Positions 18,039 to 25,582 of a stretch of DNA of 40,201 nt are shown one piece after another. The stretch covers positions 1-40,201 of the forward strand of contig WQSX01000023.1 of the NCBI GenBank assembly GCA_009787625.1, in the 5' to 3' direction. Origin of the DNA: Oscillospiraceae bacterium (GTDB lineage Bacteria > Bacillota > Clostridia > Oscillospirales > Oscillospiraceae). Positions within the stretch are counted from its first letter, which is position 1. Each line of letters begins with the position of its first letter. The notes beneath the pieces were generated by a model, which had not been told where the DNA came from, did no database searches, and worked only from the letters and a program-made list of their open reading frames with translations. The position numbers and the translations under genes were made by a program.

Positions 18039-20073
18039 CAAGTTCCTCCACATCTGGTGATATTTCTCCGATTATCTGTTCAAATGTTATCTCATATGCA
18101 GACAATTTTGTTTTCATATCTTCTAAAAGTTCATCTGCATTGGTAGATAACCTTGCATATTCATAGAATCTCCTAAATTCTAATAACGCAATTCGCGGTG
18201 TTGCGCTTGAAGGAAGAACGATTACATCATAAATTTTTGCCGATTCCTTTCCGCTATGCTTTCTAAGTATGCGACCTCTTCTCTGCACAAACTCTCTTAA
18301 GCTATCATTACTTGATAATATAAGTGCAGATTTGATGGACGGTATATTCACTCCTTCATCTAAACACCGAATGGCTGCTAGGGCAGTTACCTCACCACTG
18401 TTAAATCGGTCTATTATATCCATCCGCTTGACCATATTTTCAGTTGCAGTAAACTGGGCAGGGCGGTATCCGTGAGCATCCAAATGTCTCTTGACAAACT
18501 GAATATGTCTTAGTTCATTCCCTTCGTCATCGAACAGCCGACCATCACCGCAATAGCAAATAAAATGGTCTCGTTCCAGCACTTCATCCAATATGGAATC
18601 TATCAGCATTATTTTTTCTTCAGCCATCGAAATAATTCTGAGCTGCCGCCTCCGCAACTTTATGAATTCGTCAAAATTAACTAATATTCCTCTTGCATTA
18701 AAACAAGCAGCTATACGCCCTACGATTGATGTAAAATCATCTTCCTCTTGCTTAGTTGCATTTACATAGATGGGGTAGTATGAATACGGAATAAGATACC
18801 CATTATTGATAGCAAATTCTATCGGCAAGTTGTAAACACTTCCACCAAACCAATCCATTAGCTCATCACCAAGTGCAGTATTTATTCCTGTATAAGGGGT
18901 TGCACTCAAACCTAAGAGATAATCATACTTAGTTAAAAGCCAGTCTGGGCGTGCTACAAATCGATGGGCTTCATCCACAATCAGTAAACGCTTTCTTGAG
19001 GAAGTCGACAGAACGTCCTCAAACCGCTCTTTATTAAATGACATAATCGTTGAGATGATAACTATTCGATTATCCGGATAGTGTCGAGAACGAATAACTT
19101 CTTCTTTAATTTCTTTTTCCCATGCTGCATTTTCGGAAGATACCTTAATTATCCTTGCTTCTGAAAATACTTTTTTGACATCTTCATACCACTGCTGTAC
19201 TAAATGCTTATATGGGACACAGATAACTACAATGGTTTTTTCGTGCTGTTGCAATTTCTCTGCCGCATAAATCGCTGTCCATGTTTTGCCTGTTCCCGTT
19301 GCCATAACAAAGAATCCCTTGTAGCCATTTTCTTCCCATGCATTAATCGCATCTTCTTGATAGTTGCGAAGAACAATGGGCTTTTGTGCGCGAGTTGCTT
19401 TCCGCCTAGAAATAGCCTGCAAAATACATTTTTCTAAAGCTTCTTTAAAGTCGTATATGTCTACAAATTGGTTCGTGTTATTCCATAATGAATCAAACTC
19501 ATTAACCTCATCATCAACTGTTGCAGACTCATTATCGACCCAACTTCGGGCAATGCGCACTTTTTCATAGTTTTGTACATATCCATTCGCTGTGTCATTT
19601 GATGATCCGAAAAAAGCAAGGCTATTTCCACCAGAGTCTTCTATAATCCCAAACTTATCGTGATATATGCCAAGTCCTTTTGTTACGGCAACTTTCACAT
19701 CCATAACTCCACTTGACACTAGTTCAGACAGGATATCTAAGTTTGAATCATCAAGTTTCTCCGCTTCCTCTTCGAAAGCAAAAACAAAAGAGTTCTCTAT
19801 AATATTATGCCTCTTTTCATATCCAAACCTTATCGCCTCAATATCTACATCACTCAAGCGTTGGCTTGTTATTAACTGAATTTTGCCCCCATTTCTAACA
19901 AGAGAAACTATTCCATCAAGAATTACCGCAATTACGGTAGAAGAGAAAAATCCAGCACTTCGCCTGTACCATTTCGCTACTTTCAAGCTTGGCTTAATAA
20001 GCGATTCTGCAATAGTATCATCGCCATAGCTTACATAACTTTTATTAAGCTTCAAATCTTGCAAGTTAGGCAT
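18031..20073 (-). CDS. PLD-nuclease/SF2 helicase fusion, probable phosphorothioation-dependent restriction enzyme
   Basis: The N-terminal phospholipase-D-like domain has a single HKD-type motif (H138-x-K140, E145/D146, then FFGSSN at 155-159). One HKD motif usually means the nuclease acts as a dimer. The SF2 helicase follows: ATGTGKT at 258-264, DEAH at 367-370, LGLSATP soon after, and a C-terminal motif VI FVQRRGRILR. The protein has 680 residues, starts at ATG 20073, and is the first gene of the partner operon. A helicase family named 'DNA phosphorothioation system restriction enzyme' exists in NCBI's protein families. I believe this belongs to it or near it but could not check. It would translocate on and cut DNA lacking the sulfur mark. 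Confidence 0.85.
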   Translation of the reverse strand: MPNLQDLKLNKSYVSYGDDTIAESLIKPSLKVAKWYRRSAGFFSSTVIAVILDGIVSLVRNGGKIQLITSQRLSDVDIEAIRFGYEKRHNIIENSFVFAFEEEAEKLDDSNLDILSELVSSGVMDVKVAVTKGLGIYHDKFGIIEDSGGNSLAFFGSSNDTANGYVQNYEKVRIARSWVDNESATVDDEVNEFDSLWNNTNQFVDIYDFKEALEKCILQAISRRKATRAQKPIVLRNYQEDAINAWEENGYKGFFVMATGTGKTWTAIYAAEKLQQHEKTIVVICVPYKHLVQQWYEDVKKVFSEARIIKVSSENAAWEKEIKEEVIRSRHYPDNRIVIISTIMSFNKERFEDVLSTSSRKRLLIVDEAHRFVARPDWLLTKYDYLLGLSATPYTGINTALGDELMDWFGGSVYNLPIEFAINNGYLIPYSYYPIYVNATKQEEDDFTSIVGRIAACFNARGILVNFDEFIKLRRRQLRIISMAEEKIMLIDSILDEVLERDHFICYCGDGRLFDDEGNELRHIQFVKRHLDAHGYRPAQFTATENMVKRMDIIDRFNSGEVTALAAIRCLDEGVNIPSIKSALILSSNDSLREFVQRRGRILRKHSGKESAKIYDVIVLPSSATPRIALLEFRRFYEYARLSTNADELLEDMKTKLSAYEITFEQIIGEISPDVEELDE

Positions 20074-20140
20074 TCAGTTCCCTGCTTTCAAAAATTTAGC
20101 GTTGCCAGCACACTTAGCATAATTGTCAAATTGCACATAA

Positions 20141-20169
20141 ATTATATATTATTTCGTGAGATTTTTCAA
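20141..20169 (-). promoter_or_regulatory. sigma-70-type promoter of the helicase operon
   Basis: TTGAAA (20169-20164), a 17-nt spacer, and TATAAT (20146-20141) on the minus strand. The leader of about 60 nt ends in a weak AGGGAA ribosome-binding site before ATG 20073. The promoter overlaps the last codons of the relaxase remnant, so the island's left operon begins exactly where the older mobile element ends. No palindrome like that at dndB is present. Confidence 0.75.
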
Positions 20170-20836
20170 CAAAATTTTGTTTTGCTTATTTTGCGATAAA
20201 ATTGTAGCGAAATCCAGTGAGAAAACAATTCTACGCTTAATCATCTCAGCATCCTTGATTTCGCCCCGTAGACTGTAGTATTGCCCTAAGAGATTAACAC
20301 GCTCAGCAACAAGAGCTATCTGCTCTTTCCGCCACTTTGCAGAAGGCATTTCCATTCTTCCATTCAAAACATTCTTAGAATAGTTTCGAGCTTCTGTGTA
20401 TGCCTGCAACTCGGACTTGTATTTTTCTGCATATGAAGTTTTATCTTTCCCACTGAGTAGTAGCCTCTTCCCAGCCTTTAGAAAACGTAACAACATCCGA
20501 CATTGACGGAGCGGTATGCTCAATCGGGAACGAATATAATTCATCTTTCAGTTTCCGAGAGCGGGCTTTTAGTTGTCGAAGCTCATTATTTATCCCATTT
20601 ATTTTTTTATTCCTGTCCCCGCGCTCAGTGCGGATTCCACGTTTTTCCATTTGATGAGCCTCTTGCCCTAAATGAATTGTCGGGATTTGCTCTTTGCCCT
20701 GACGTTTATAACTCCTATGGGTAATGCCGTCATACTCATTAGTAATTTTCATTCCTGCACGATAAGCAGCGGCGGCAACCGCTGACTTACCTTTTCCACG
20801 GCTTATGATTTTAATGCTGATGTGACAGATAGCCAT
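20149..20836 (-). pseudogene. MobA/MobL relaxase remnant with internal deletion and frameshift
   Basis: The N-terminus reads MAICHISIKIISRGKGKSAV and AAYRAGMKITNEYDGITH, the start of MobA/MobL relaxases. It then jumps in frame to RSYKRQGKEQIPTIHLG and QMEKRGIRTERG, which normally lies well over 100 residues later. The catalytic middle of the relaxase domain is therefore missing. The frame shifts somewhere within the overlap at 20441-20544, and the other frame continues with family-like C-terminal sequence (LQAYTEARNYSKNVLNGRME, GQYYSLRGEIKDAEMIKRR). The gene is dead. It marks an old integrative or mobilizable element next to the Dnd island. Confidence 0.8.
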
Positions 20837-20995
20837 TAATCGCCCCCTTTCAAAATAATGATACTTACCATTATTTCACTTAAAAAGATGAATGCCTACA
20901 AGAATTAACAGGGGCTCTCGACCACCCCGAACACCATCACAATCACACCTATCTTAACTACGACTCAAAACTTGAGTCCGCACCGTTGGTCGGAA

Positions 20996-21034
20996 ACGCC
21001 CTTATGCAAAATAACTTTTTTTGCATAAGGGCGT
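20996..21034. repeat. perfect 16-bp inverted repeat beside recombinase remnant
   Basis: The arms 20996-21011 (ACGCCCTTATGCAAAA) and 21019-21034 are exactly complementary around a 7-nt loop. Neither strand has a clean T-run after it, so it may be a protein-binding or recombination site rather than a terminator. It lies between the relaxase and serine recombinase remnants. The flanking DNA 20837-20995 shows no gene. Confidence 0.7.
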
Positions 21035-21062
21035 AAAAATATAGTTTCACTAAAGCAGTTAC

Positions 21063-21161
21063 ATGAAACTGACACAGCAAGCTGTGGATGCGCTGATTGA
21101 TAAAGTTTACGTCTATCCCGAAAAGCGTGTAGAAATTGCTTGGAAAACGCCGGATAAATAA
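21063..21161 (+). pseudogene. C-terminal scrap of a large serine recombinase
   Basis: The 32 residues start KLTQQAVDALIDKVYVYPEK and end in RVEIAWKTPDK before TAA. They resemble the extreme C-terminus of Clostridiales large serine recombinases (pattern 'LT..VDALIDKV.VY....VEI.WK'). An in-frame stop lies 10 nt upstream, so nothing else of the gene is left. It is on the opposite strand to the relaxase remnant. Confidence 0.6.
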
Positions 21162-21429
21162 GTGGCGACGAGCAACCTAAGATTGATAGCATCAATGCAT
21201 CCCTAAATTTTCCTTTTTAATAGGTATTATCAGATACAAAACAAGAAAAGCCTAGTAATAGCAAGTCAGGCCCTTACCAAAATTATTTTTTGAACTAAAC
21301 CGCTAACGCGGTGAAAGCGAAGCCAATAGATTTGTTGCAAAGCAAATAGCGTATGAAAAACTAAACATCTCCTTTAGAATAGATATGCGGTCTATCCACC
21401 GCAAATCAATATAGAGGAGATATTTAGCT
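21162..21429. other. non-coding stretch with upstream end of the IS91-type element
   Basis: No gene is seen. It holds short hairpins with CCGC/GCGG arms (for example 21300-21311 and near 21387-21402) and the GAGGAG ribosome-binding site of the recombinase gene. The ter end of the IS91-type element probably lies here, but I cannot place it. Confidence 0.4.
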
Positions 21430-22284
21430 ATGACAGAAAAACAAGCACTTGAAAAAATGTGGGAAGACATCAAACTCCGAGGACTTTCAGAAAGCACTTT
21501 TAGGAACTACACACGCAATGTTAAAAAGTTTTTCAAGTTCTGTAATCGCCCTATTGAAGACTTGGATGAAAATGATGTTAGACAATTTCTCAGACACCTA
21601 ATCGACAGAAAACTTGCAACGAAAACAGTTAATCAGCATGGTGCTGCCATAAGGTTCTTTTTTGCGGTCAGCTTAAATCGCCACATGAATTATATGCAAA
21701 TCCCACACATGAAAGTAGCGAAAAAATTACCGGAAGTGCTGACGAGAAACGAAGTATGTATGCTGATAGATGCCTGTGATAACTTAAAGCATAGGGCAAT
21801 GCTTTTGTTAGCTTACGGGTCAGGGCTTAGAACAGGGGAAATAGAAAAGCTGCGGGTTCGAGATATCGACTCGGAAAAAATGCGGATATTCGTGTGCGGA
21901 ATAAAAAACAAACGTGACCGTTATACTGTTTTGTCTCAAACAACACTTGAAGCCTTGCGTGATTATTGGAGCACTTACCGCCCAAACCATTCTGAAGGCT
22001 GGTTGTTTCCGGGTTTTAGAAATGTAGGGCATATTACCAGAGCCGCAATATCACTCGCTTTCATAAACTGCGTTGAAAAGACGAACATCACAAAAGCCGT
22101 GACCCCTCATTCTTTGCGACATGCTTTTGCGACACATCTGCTGGAAGATGGTGCAGAAATTTTAAAAATCAAGGAATTGCTCGGACACTCCAGCATAAAT
22201 ACCACCTTGATATACCTTCACTTAGTTAATGCAACAGTGGGAGTCACGAGTCCTGCCGATAAAATGGTAGCAGCAGATGGCTGA
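21430..22284 (+). CDS. tyrosine recombinase of the IS91-type element
   Basis: A 284-residue phage-integrase-fold protein. It has an N-terminal core-binding (SAM-like) domain (about 1-85) and a catalytic domain with the first arginine in YGSGLRTGEIEKLR, the H-x-x-R box HSLRHAFATH, and LLGHSSINTTLIYLH with the nucleophilic tyrosine. The start is ATG 21430 with GAGGAG about 10 nt upstream. It overlaps the transposase gene by 8 nt and is co-translated with it. Such recombinases accompany a subgroup of IS91 elements and may resolve or integrate their products. Confidence 0.9.
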   Translation: MTEKQALEKMWEDIKLRGLSESTFRNYTRNVKKFFKFCNRPIEDLDENDVRQFLRHLIDRKLATKTVNQHGAAIRFFFAVSLNRHMNYMQIPHMKVAKKLPEVLTRNEVCMLIDACDNLKHRAMLLLAYGSGLRTGEIEKLRVRDIDSEKMRIFVCGIKNKRDRYTVLSQTTLEALRDYWSTYRPNHSEGWLFPGFRNVGHITRAAISLAFINCVEKTNITKAVTPHSLRHAFATHLLEDGAEILKIKELLGHSSINTTLIYLHLVNATVGVTSPADKMVAADG

Positions 22285-23359
22285 AGTTCAGGATGTTTTC
22301 AAACAATTCGGGGCAGAGTTCCTTAGTGGCCACGTTCTATCTCCGTCTCAATACAAAGCGTTCCTCGCTATAAAATCTTGCCGAACGGCTGTTCTGGGTG
22401 CTCATGTTGACTCTTGCAACGAATGCGGATTTGAGAAAATATCGTATAACTCATGCCGCAACAGGCATTGCCCGAAACGCCAAACCCTCACTAAGGAGCA
22501 GTGGGTGGAAAAACAAAATCAATATCTGTTGAACACGAGATATTTTCATCTGGTATTCACACTGCCGGACGGGCTTAACTCTGTCATGCTGCAAAACCAA
22601 GAACAGGCATATGGTTTGTTCTTCAAGGCGGTATCGGAAACCCTGTTCGAACTTTGTGCGGACAAAAAGTATCTCGGCGCAACTCCCGGCGTAACAACGG
22701 TCTTGCATACTTGGGGGCAGAATTTGATGTATCATCCACACATCCATTGCATCGTCACAGGCGGTGGCTTGACCAAAGAAAGTAATTGGAATAATTCTCG
22801 AAAAAATTTCTTTCTGCCTGTTAAAGTGCTGTCTCGAAAATTTAAAGGAAAGTTTCTCTTTCTTCTCAAACAAGCCAGATTGCCTTTCAATTCTACGCTG
22901 TACCGGAACGAATGGGTCGTTTACTGCAAACCACCGTTCAAGAGCGCTTCAAAGGTTATCGAATATCTTGGGAGGTATACGCACAGGGTAGCTATCTCAA
23001 ACTATCGAATTTTGTCACTGAAGGACGGGAAGGTTACGTTTTCTTTGAGGGATTACCGTGACAACAATAAAAAGAAAACTATGATCATTATGGCTACTGA
23101 GTTCATCCGAAGATTCATGCTCCACATCCTGCCGTCAGGTTTTCGTAAAATTAGGCACTATGGCATCCTTGCTTCACGCAACAAAAACAAGAAGATTTCT
23201 CTGTGCAGAAAACTCACTATGACAAAGTTCAAAACGACAATCTGCGCAACATCCGCCGAAAGACTGCAAAAACTGTTTGGTGCGGATTTCGACCTCTGTC
23301 CCTGTTGCGGTATTGGTCATATGGCGAGGGGTTCGCCGCAATACAAAGCAACTGCATAA
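22277..23359 (+). CDS. IS91-family HUH (Y2) transposase, zinc-finger cysteine altered
   Basis: A rolling-circle transposase of 360 residues. The N-terminal zinc-binding region has CNECGF and CRNRHCPKRQ, the HUH metal site is HPHIH (153-157), and the two-tyrosine motif is YLGRYTHR (Y230, Y234). A second CPCC lies near the C-terminus. In relatives the zinc region ends HCPKCQ. Here residue 68 is Arg (CGC), one base from Cys (TGC), so the first finger may be broken and the copy inactive. The C-terminal tail after CPCCGIGHM is short. The start overlaps the recombinase gene. Confidence 0.9.
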   Translation: MAEVQDVFKQFGAEFLSGHVLSPSQYKAFLAIKSCRTAVLGAHVDSCNECGFEKISYNSCRNRHCPKRQTLTKEQWVEKQNQYLLNTRYFHLVFTLPDGLNSVMLQNQEQAYGLFFKAVSETLFELCADKKYLGATPGVTTVLHTWGQNLMYHPHIHCIVTGGGLTKESNWNNSRKNFFLPVKVLSRKFKGKFLFLLKQARLPFNSTLYRNEWVVYCKPPFKSASKVIEYLGRYTHRVAISNYRILSLKDGKVTFSLRDYRDNNKKKTMIIMATEFIRRFMLHILPSGFRKIRHYGILASRNKNKKISLCRKLTMTKFKTTICATSAERLQKLFGADFDLCPCCGIGHMARGSPQYKATA

Positions 23360-23555
23360 ATCTTTCAAAGTGCCTCTTAATTGGGGAGGGGGGAATTGTG
23401 CTTGTACTTCTGATATTTTATCATCCCTACCGCTTTTTGTCGGTTTTTTTCTTGAATCCCTGCGCTGTTCATAGTTTTTAGATAAAAGCGTAAGTATATT
23501 ATGCCCATAGATAAGCCCGCCGCATCGCCATCCGCAGTTCAGTTCAAACGAACTA
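23360..23555. other. non-coding 3' part of the IS91-type element
   Basis: No gene is seen. It carries a G-rich stretch (23383-23396) and a weak ACCG/CGGT hairpin followed by seven T near 23430-23450, which could terminate the transposase transcript. Confidence 0.4.
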
Positions 23556-23587
23556 TAAAAAGCCCCCTGTAGCCTATACAGGGGGCT
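23556..23587 (-). terminator. GC-rich hairpin with T-run: terminator and/or IS91 ori end
   Basis: AGCCCCCTGTA (23561-23571) pairs with 23577-23587. On the minus strand it is followed by TTTTTATAG, a good intrinsic terminator for transcripts coming from the DUF1016 gene through the B-A repeat. Its position just before CAAG also suits an IS91 oriIS hairpin. Both readings are possible. Confidence 0.65.
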
Positions 23588-23643
23588 AGTCAAGCCCGGG
23601 CTTTCGATAATTCGCTTAAATTTAGCTTTTGCTTGACATTTTC

Positions 23644-23888
23644 GTGGTACACCGAATCCGTTTAAATCCGAACCACATTGTTGCGGTTGGGGATGGATTT
23701 GGGGTTGTTGTTGGGTTTTGATGGGTGGGTGCTTCGGGTGGCTCGCCTGCAACGCCACAGCGTTATGCAAATCTCGCCGTGTCAAGTGCGCCGCAAGGCA
23801 AGGCGTTCATTTATGAAATCAAAGTCACTTGGCACCTCCCCTTGAGTATAATTGCGAATGGCTGAACGGCGCGGTGCGACGTTTAGCC
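23644..23888 (-). repeat. dispersed structured repeat, complete B-A element (copy 2)
   Basis: Half A occupies 23644-23730 and half B about 23742-23888. Stems: P1 23779-23788 with 23826-23835 (one T-G wobble), P2 CGCC/GGCG (23789-23792 with 23802-23805), P3 TTCATTTATGAA (23806-23817), and P4 23860-23872 with 23876-23888. In P4 the centre is AACG/CGTT and CGC/GCG, where copies 1 and 3 have TTCG/CGAA and CAC/GTG, so pairing is kept by double changes. It follows the DUF1016 stop codon by 32 nt and precedes a terminator. Confidence 0.85.
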
Positions 23889-23920
23889 TTAGTGCCTATA
23901 ACCCTTCCGACTCAGCAGGT

Positions 23921-24940
23921 TCATTCCCCATTTTCCTCCTGCTCCAAAAGGTATTTCACTTCATTAACCAACTCATCCTTGTTAGGGATGTAGTAAGTGT
24001 AATTCGATGCAAAGACCTGATTTGAAAGCCCGCCTAAAGCATATTCAGCTACTATTTCTTTGCTAGTCCGGCAAAGTATTATTCCTATCGGTGGGTTGTC
24101 ATTTTCGTCGTTCACCTCTGTCTTGAAGTAATTGAGATAGGCGTTCATCTGTCCTGCGTGTTCTATTTTGAGTTCTTCACGCTTTAAGTCAATCAACACA
24201 TACGCTTGAAGTATCTTGTTGTAAAAGACCATATCGACATAATGATGTGTGTTTCCAATGGTTACACGCACTTGCGAACCTACATACATAAAGCCCCTGC
24301 CAAGCTCCAACAAGAAATCCTCAAGATGCCTAATTAGCTTTCCCTCAAGCGCTCTTTCAGGTATAGATTTCTTTTCTCGAACGCCAAGAAATTCAAAGAC
24401 ATATGGCTGCCGCAGAATGTCCTCTGGCTTTTCTAACACCGCACCTTGCTGTGCCAAAGAGAGAACTTTTTCCTTGTTTGAATTACCGTCAGATAGCAGG
24501 AGCCTTTCAAACAAAGAAGTGTTTATTTGTCGTTTCAATTCTTCAACAGACCAGCGGGAGTTCCCGCATTCTTGTTCGTAAAATGAACGAGCATCCGCAT
24601 CTTCAACGCCTTTAAGCTCGATGTAATGTGACCATGATAATTTTCCAGACAGCATTTGGAATTTTGGGTATACTGTATAGAAGTCACGCATATTATATAG
24701 ATTGCTGCGAGAGTAGCCTTTGCCAAGTTCCGTGGACAGTCGCTTGGAAAGCTCCGCTAAGACACGTCTGCCATATTGGGCTTTAAGTTCACCATCCTGT
24801 CCATGCTCCACAATGGATTTACCAATGTGCCAATAGGCTTCAAGCATAGTTTTGTTTACATCTCTTGCGACGCGAATTCTAGCCGCTTCCATTATTTCTA
24901 TGATTTCATTTATCCAATTATCCATTGCATTATATCCCAT
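23921..24940 (-). CDS. DUF1016 (YhcG-type) PD-(D/E)XK nuclease-domain protein
   Basis: A 339-residue protein with an N-terminal DUF1016-N helical domain (about 5-180: LEAYWHIGKSIVE, GYSRSNLYNMRDFY, SWSHYIELK) and a C-terminal PD-(D/E)XK fold. The nuclease site is visible as HHYVDMVFY (D236) and VLIDLKRE (D251, K253). Family members sit beside restriction systems and mobile elements. ATG 24940 has GAGG about 8 nt upstream. An alternative ATG at 24925 lies 4 nt after the stop of a 27-codon leader ORF, which would allow translational coupling. It is flanked on both sides by B-A repeats (23644-23888 and 25260-25540), like a cassette. Confidence 0.9.
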   Translation of the reverse strand: MGYNAMDNWINEIIEIMEAARIRVARDVNKTMLEAYWHIGKSIVEHGQDGELKAQYGRRVLAELSKRLSTELGKGYSRSNLYNMRDFYTVYPKFQMLSGKLSWSHYIELKGVEDADARSFYEQECGNSRWSVEELKRQINTSLFERLLLSDGNSNKEKVLSLAQQGAVLEKPEDILRQPYVFEFLGVREKKSIPERALEGKLIRHLEDFLLELGRGFMYVGSQVRVTIGNTHHYVDMVFYNKILQAYVLIDLKREELKIEHAGQMNAYLNYFKTEVNDENDNPPIGIILCRTSKEIVAEYALGGLSNQVFASNYTYYIPNKDELVNEVKYLLEQEENGE

Positions 24941-25013
24941 GCAGTTTTACCTCGCTTTCATGGGTAATTCCAATATTCCAGATGCCGTCTGGAATATTGG
25001 AAACAGCGTTCAC
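24930..25013 (-). CDS. possible 27-aa leader peptide upstream of the DUF1016 gene
   Basis: GTG 25013 is preceded by AGGAGG at 9 nt, the best ribosome-binding site in this region. The frame encodes 27 residues (MNAVSNIPDGIWNIG..., ending LHGI) and stops at 24930, overlapping the first codons of the DUF1016 frame. A perfect 15-bp palindrome lies wholly inside it. It may control translation of the nuclease or be the rest of a larger gene. The call rests on the ribosome-binding site and overlap only. Confidence 0.4.
   Translation of the reverse strand: MNAVSNIPDGIWNIGITHESEVKLHGI
24968..25002. repeat. perfect 15-bp palindrome in the DUF1016 leader
   Basis: TTCCAATATTCCAGA (24968-24982) and its exact complement (24988-25002) flank a 5-nt centre. 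No T-run follows on either strand. Candidate operator or RNA hairpin controlling the downstream nuclease gene. Confidence 0.75.
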
Positions 25014-25029
25014 AAGCTAAGCCCTCCTA

Positions 25030-25215
25030 GCAAATCTAAATTACTCTACTCAACTCCGTCTAAGCCAATCTGATTACTGCGATATACTTTCATTGTAGGT
25101 AGTTCTGATTTTACCACACTGCCGCTGATTTTACTACCATAAGTTTCGCAATTCACAATTATTCAGTTTGATGGATGGTAATAAAATAAAACGGATACAA
25201 CGGTGTGTCCAAAGA
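25030..25215. other. intergenic region upstream of the DUF1016 unit
   Basis: No gene is seen. It contains a short direct repeat (GGTA..AAAATCAG twice, about 25095-25135 on the minus strand) and AT-rich segments that could hold the DUF1016 promoter. No consensus -35/-10 pair is convincing. Confidence 0.35.
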
Positions 25216-25216
25216 C

Positions 25217-25258
25217 AAAAAACAAGTCCCTTGAAACCCTAGAATTCCAAGGGACTTG
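25217..25258 (-). terminator. strong intrinsic terminator after repeat copy 3
   Basis: CAAGTCCCTTG (25223-25233) pairs perfectly with 25248-25258. On the minus strand TTTTTTGTCTTT follows. It ends the unit made of the AlbA_2 scrap and the B-A repeat. Confidence 0.8.
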
Positions 25259-25259
25259 C

Positions 25260-25540
25260 GTGGTACACCGAAGCCTTTTAAATCCGAACCGGATTATTGC
25301 GGTTGGGGATGGGTTTGGGGTTGTTGTTTGGTTTTGATGGGTGGTTTATTTTGCGATTTTGGCGAGTTGCTTCGGATGGCTCGCCTGTTTCGCAAATCTT
25401 GTCTCGTCAAGGGCGGCACAAGCCGTTCATTTTACCCTTGCACGACACACCCAAAGTATAATTTTCTGTGGCTGTTCGGCACTCCGTGTCGAATAGCCTT
25501 AGTTACTACCTTTTTACCTCATTAGCAACTCACCTGCAAC
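25260..25540 (-). repeat. dispersed structured repeat, complete B-A element with spacer (copy 3)
   Basis: Half A is at 25260-25345 and half B at about 25368-25498, followed by the spacer shared with copy 1 (25504-25540). P1 here is 25408-25413 with 25435-25440 (CAAGGG/CCCTTG, where copies 1 and 2 have CAAGTG/CACTTG), extended by 25401-25407 with 25442-25448 with one mismatch. P2 is CGGC/GCCG (25414-25417 with 25422-25425). P4 is 25470-25482 with 25486-25498. The P3 palindrome is lost. Confidence 0.85.
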
Positions 25541-25546
25541 TTATAA

Positions 25547-25582
25547 TCACCCCCAAAACGGGATATAATTCATATACTTCGG
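25547..25582 (-). pseudogene. last codons of a second AlbA_2-type gene
   Basis: Eleven codons reading PKYMNYIPFWG followed by TGA. They match the C-terminus PKYMSYIPFWA of the remnant at 6725-7366 and lie at the same place relative to the shared spacer and half B. Nothing upstream of them is recognisable as the gene. The region to 25757 (175 bp) shows no other gene. Confidence 0.6.

Larger units (their letters stand above)
21430..23590 (+). mobile_element. IS91-family rolling-circle element with a tyrosine recombinase
   Basis: Two overlapping plus-strand genes, a XerC/D-like recombinase and an IS91-type HUH transposase, form the core of the element. At the 3' side a GC-rich hairpin (23561-23587) is followed by AGT and CAAG (23591-23594). 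Known IS91 oriIS ends show a hairpin just before a GAAC or CAAG target, so 23590 is my candidate right end. The left end is not located. It is the only plus-strand unit in the middle of the window. Confidence 0.6.

Noticed and set aside
23174..23785. Minus-strand ORF of 203 codons across the IS91 3' end and repeat A
   Set aside because: It runs through a transposase gene, a hairpin and a non-coding repeat, and its translation shows no domain. It is an accidental open frame, as are similar frames over the other repeat copies.
23644..25540. Integron attC sites with gene cassettes
   Set aside because: The palindromic, covarying element after genes recalls attC, but there is no integron integrase in the window, the repeat sequence is well conserved (attC sites are not), and GTTRRRY/RYYYAAC core sites are not evident. 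Kept only as an analogy.
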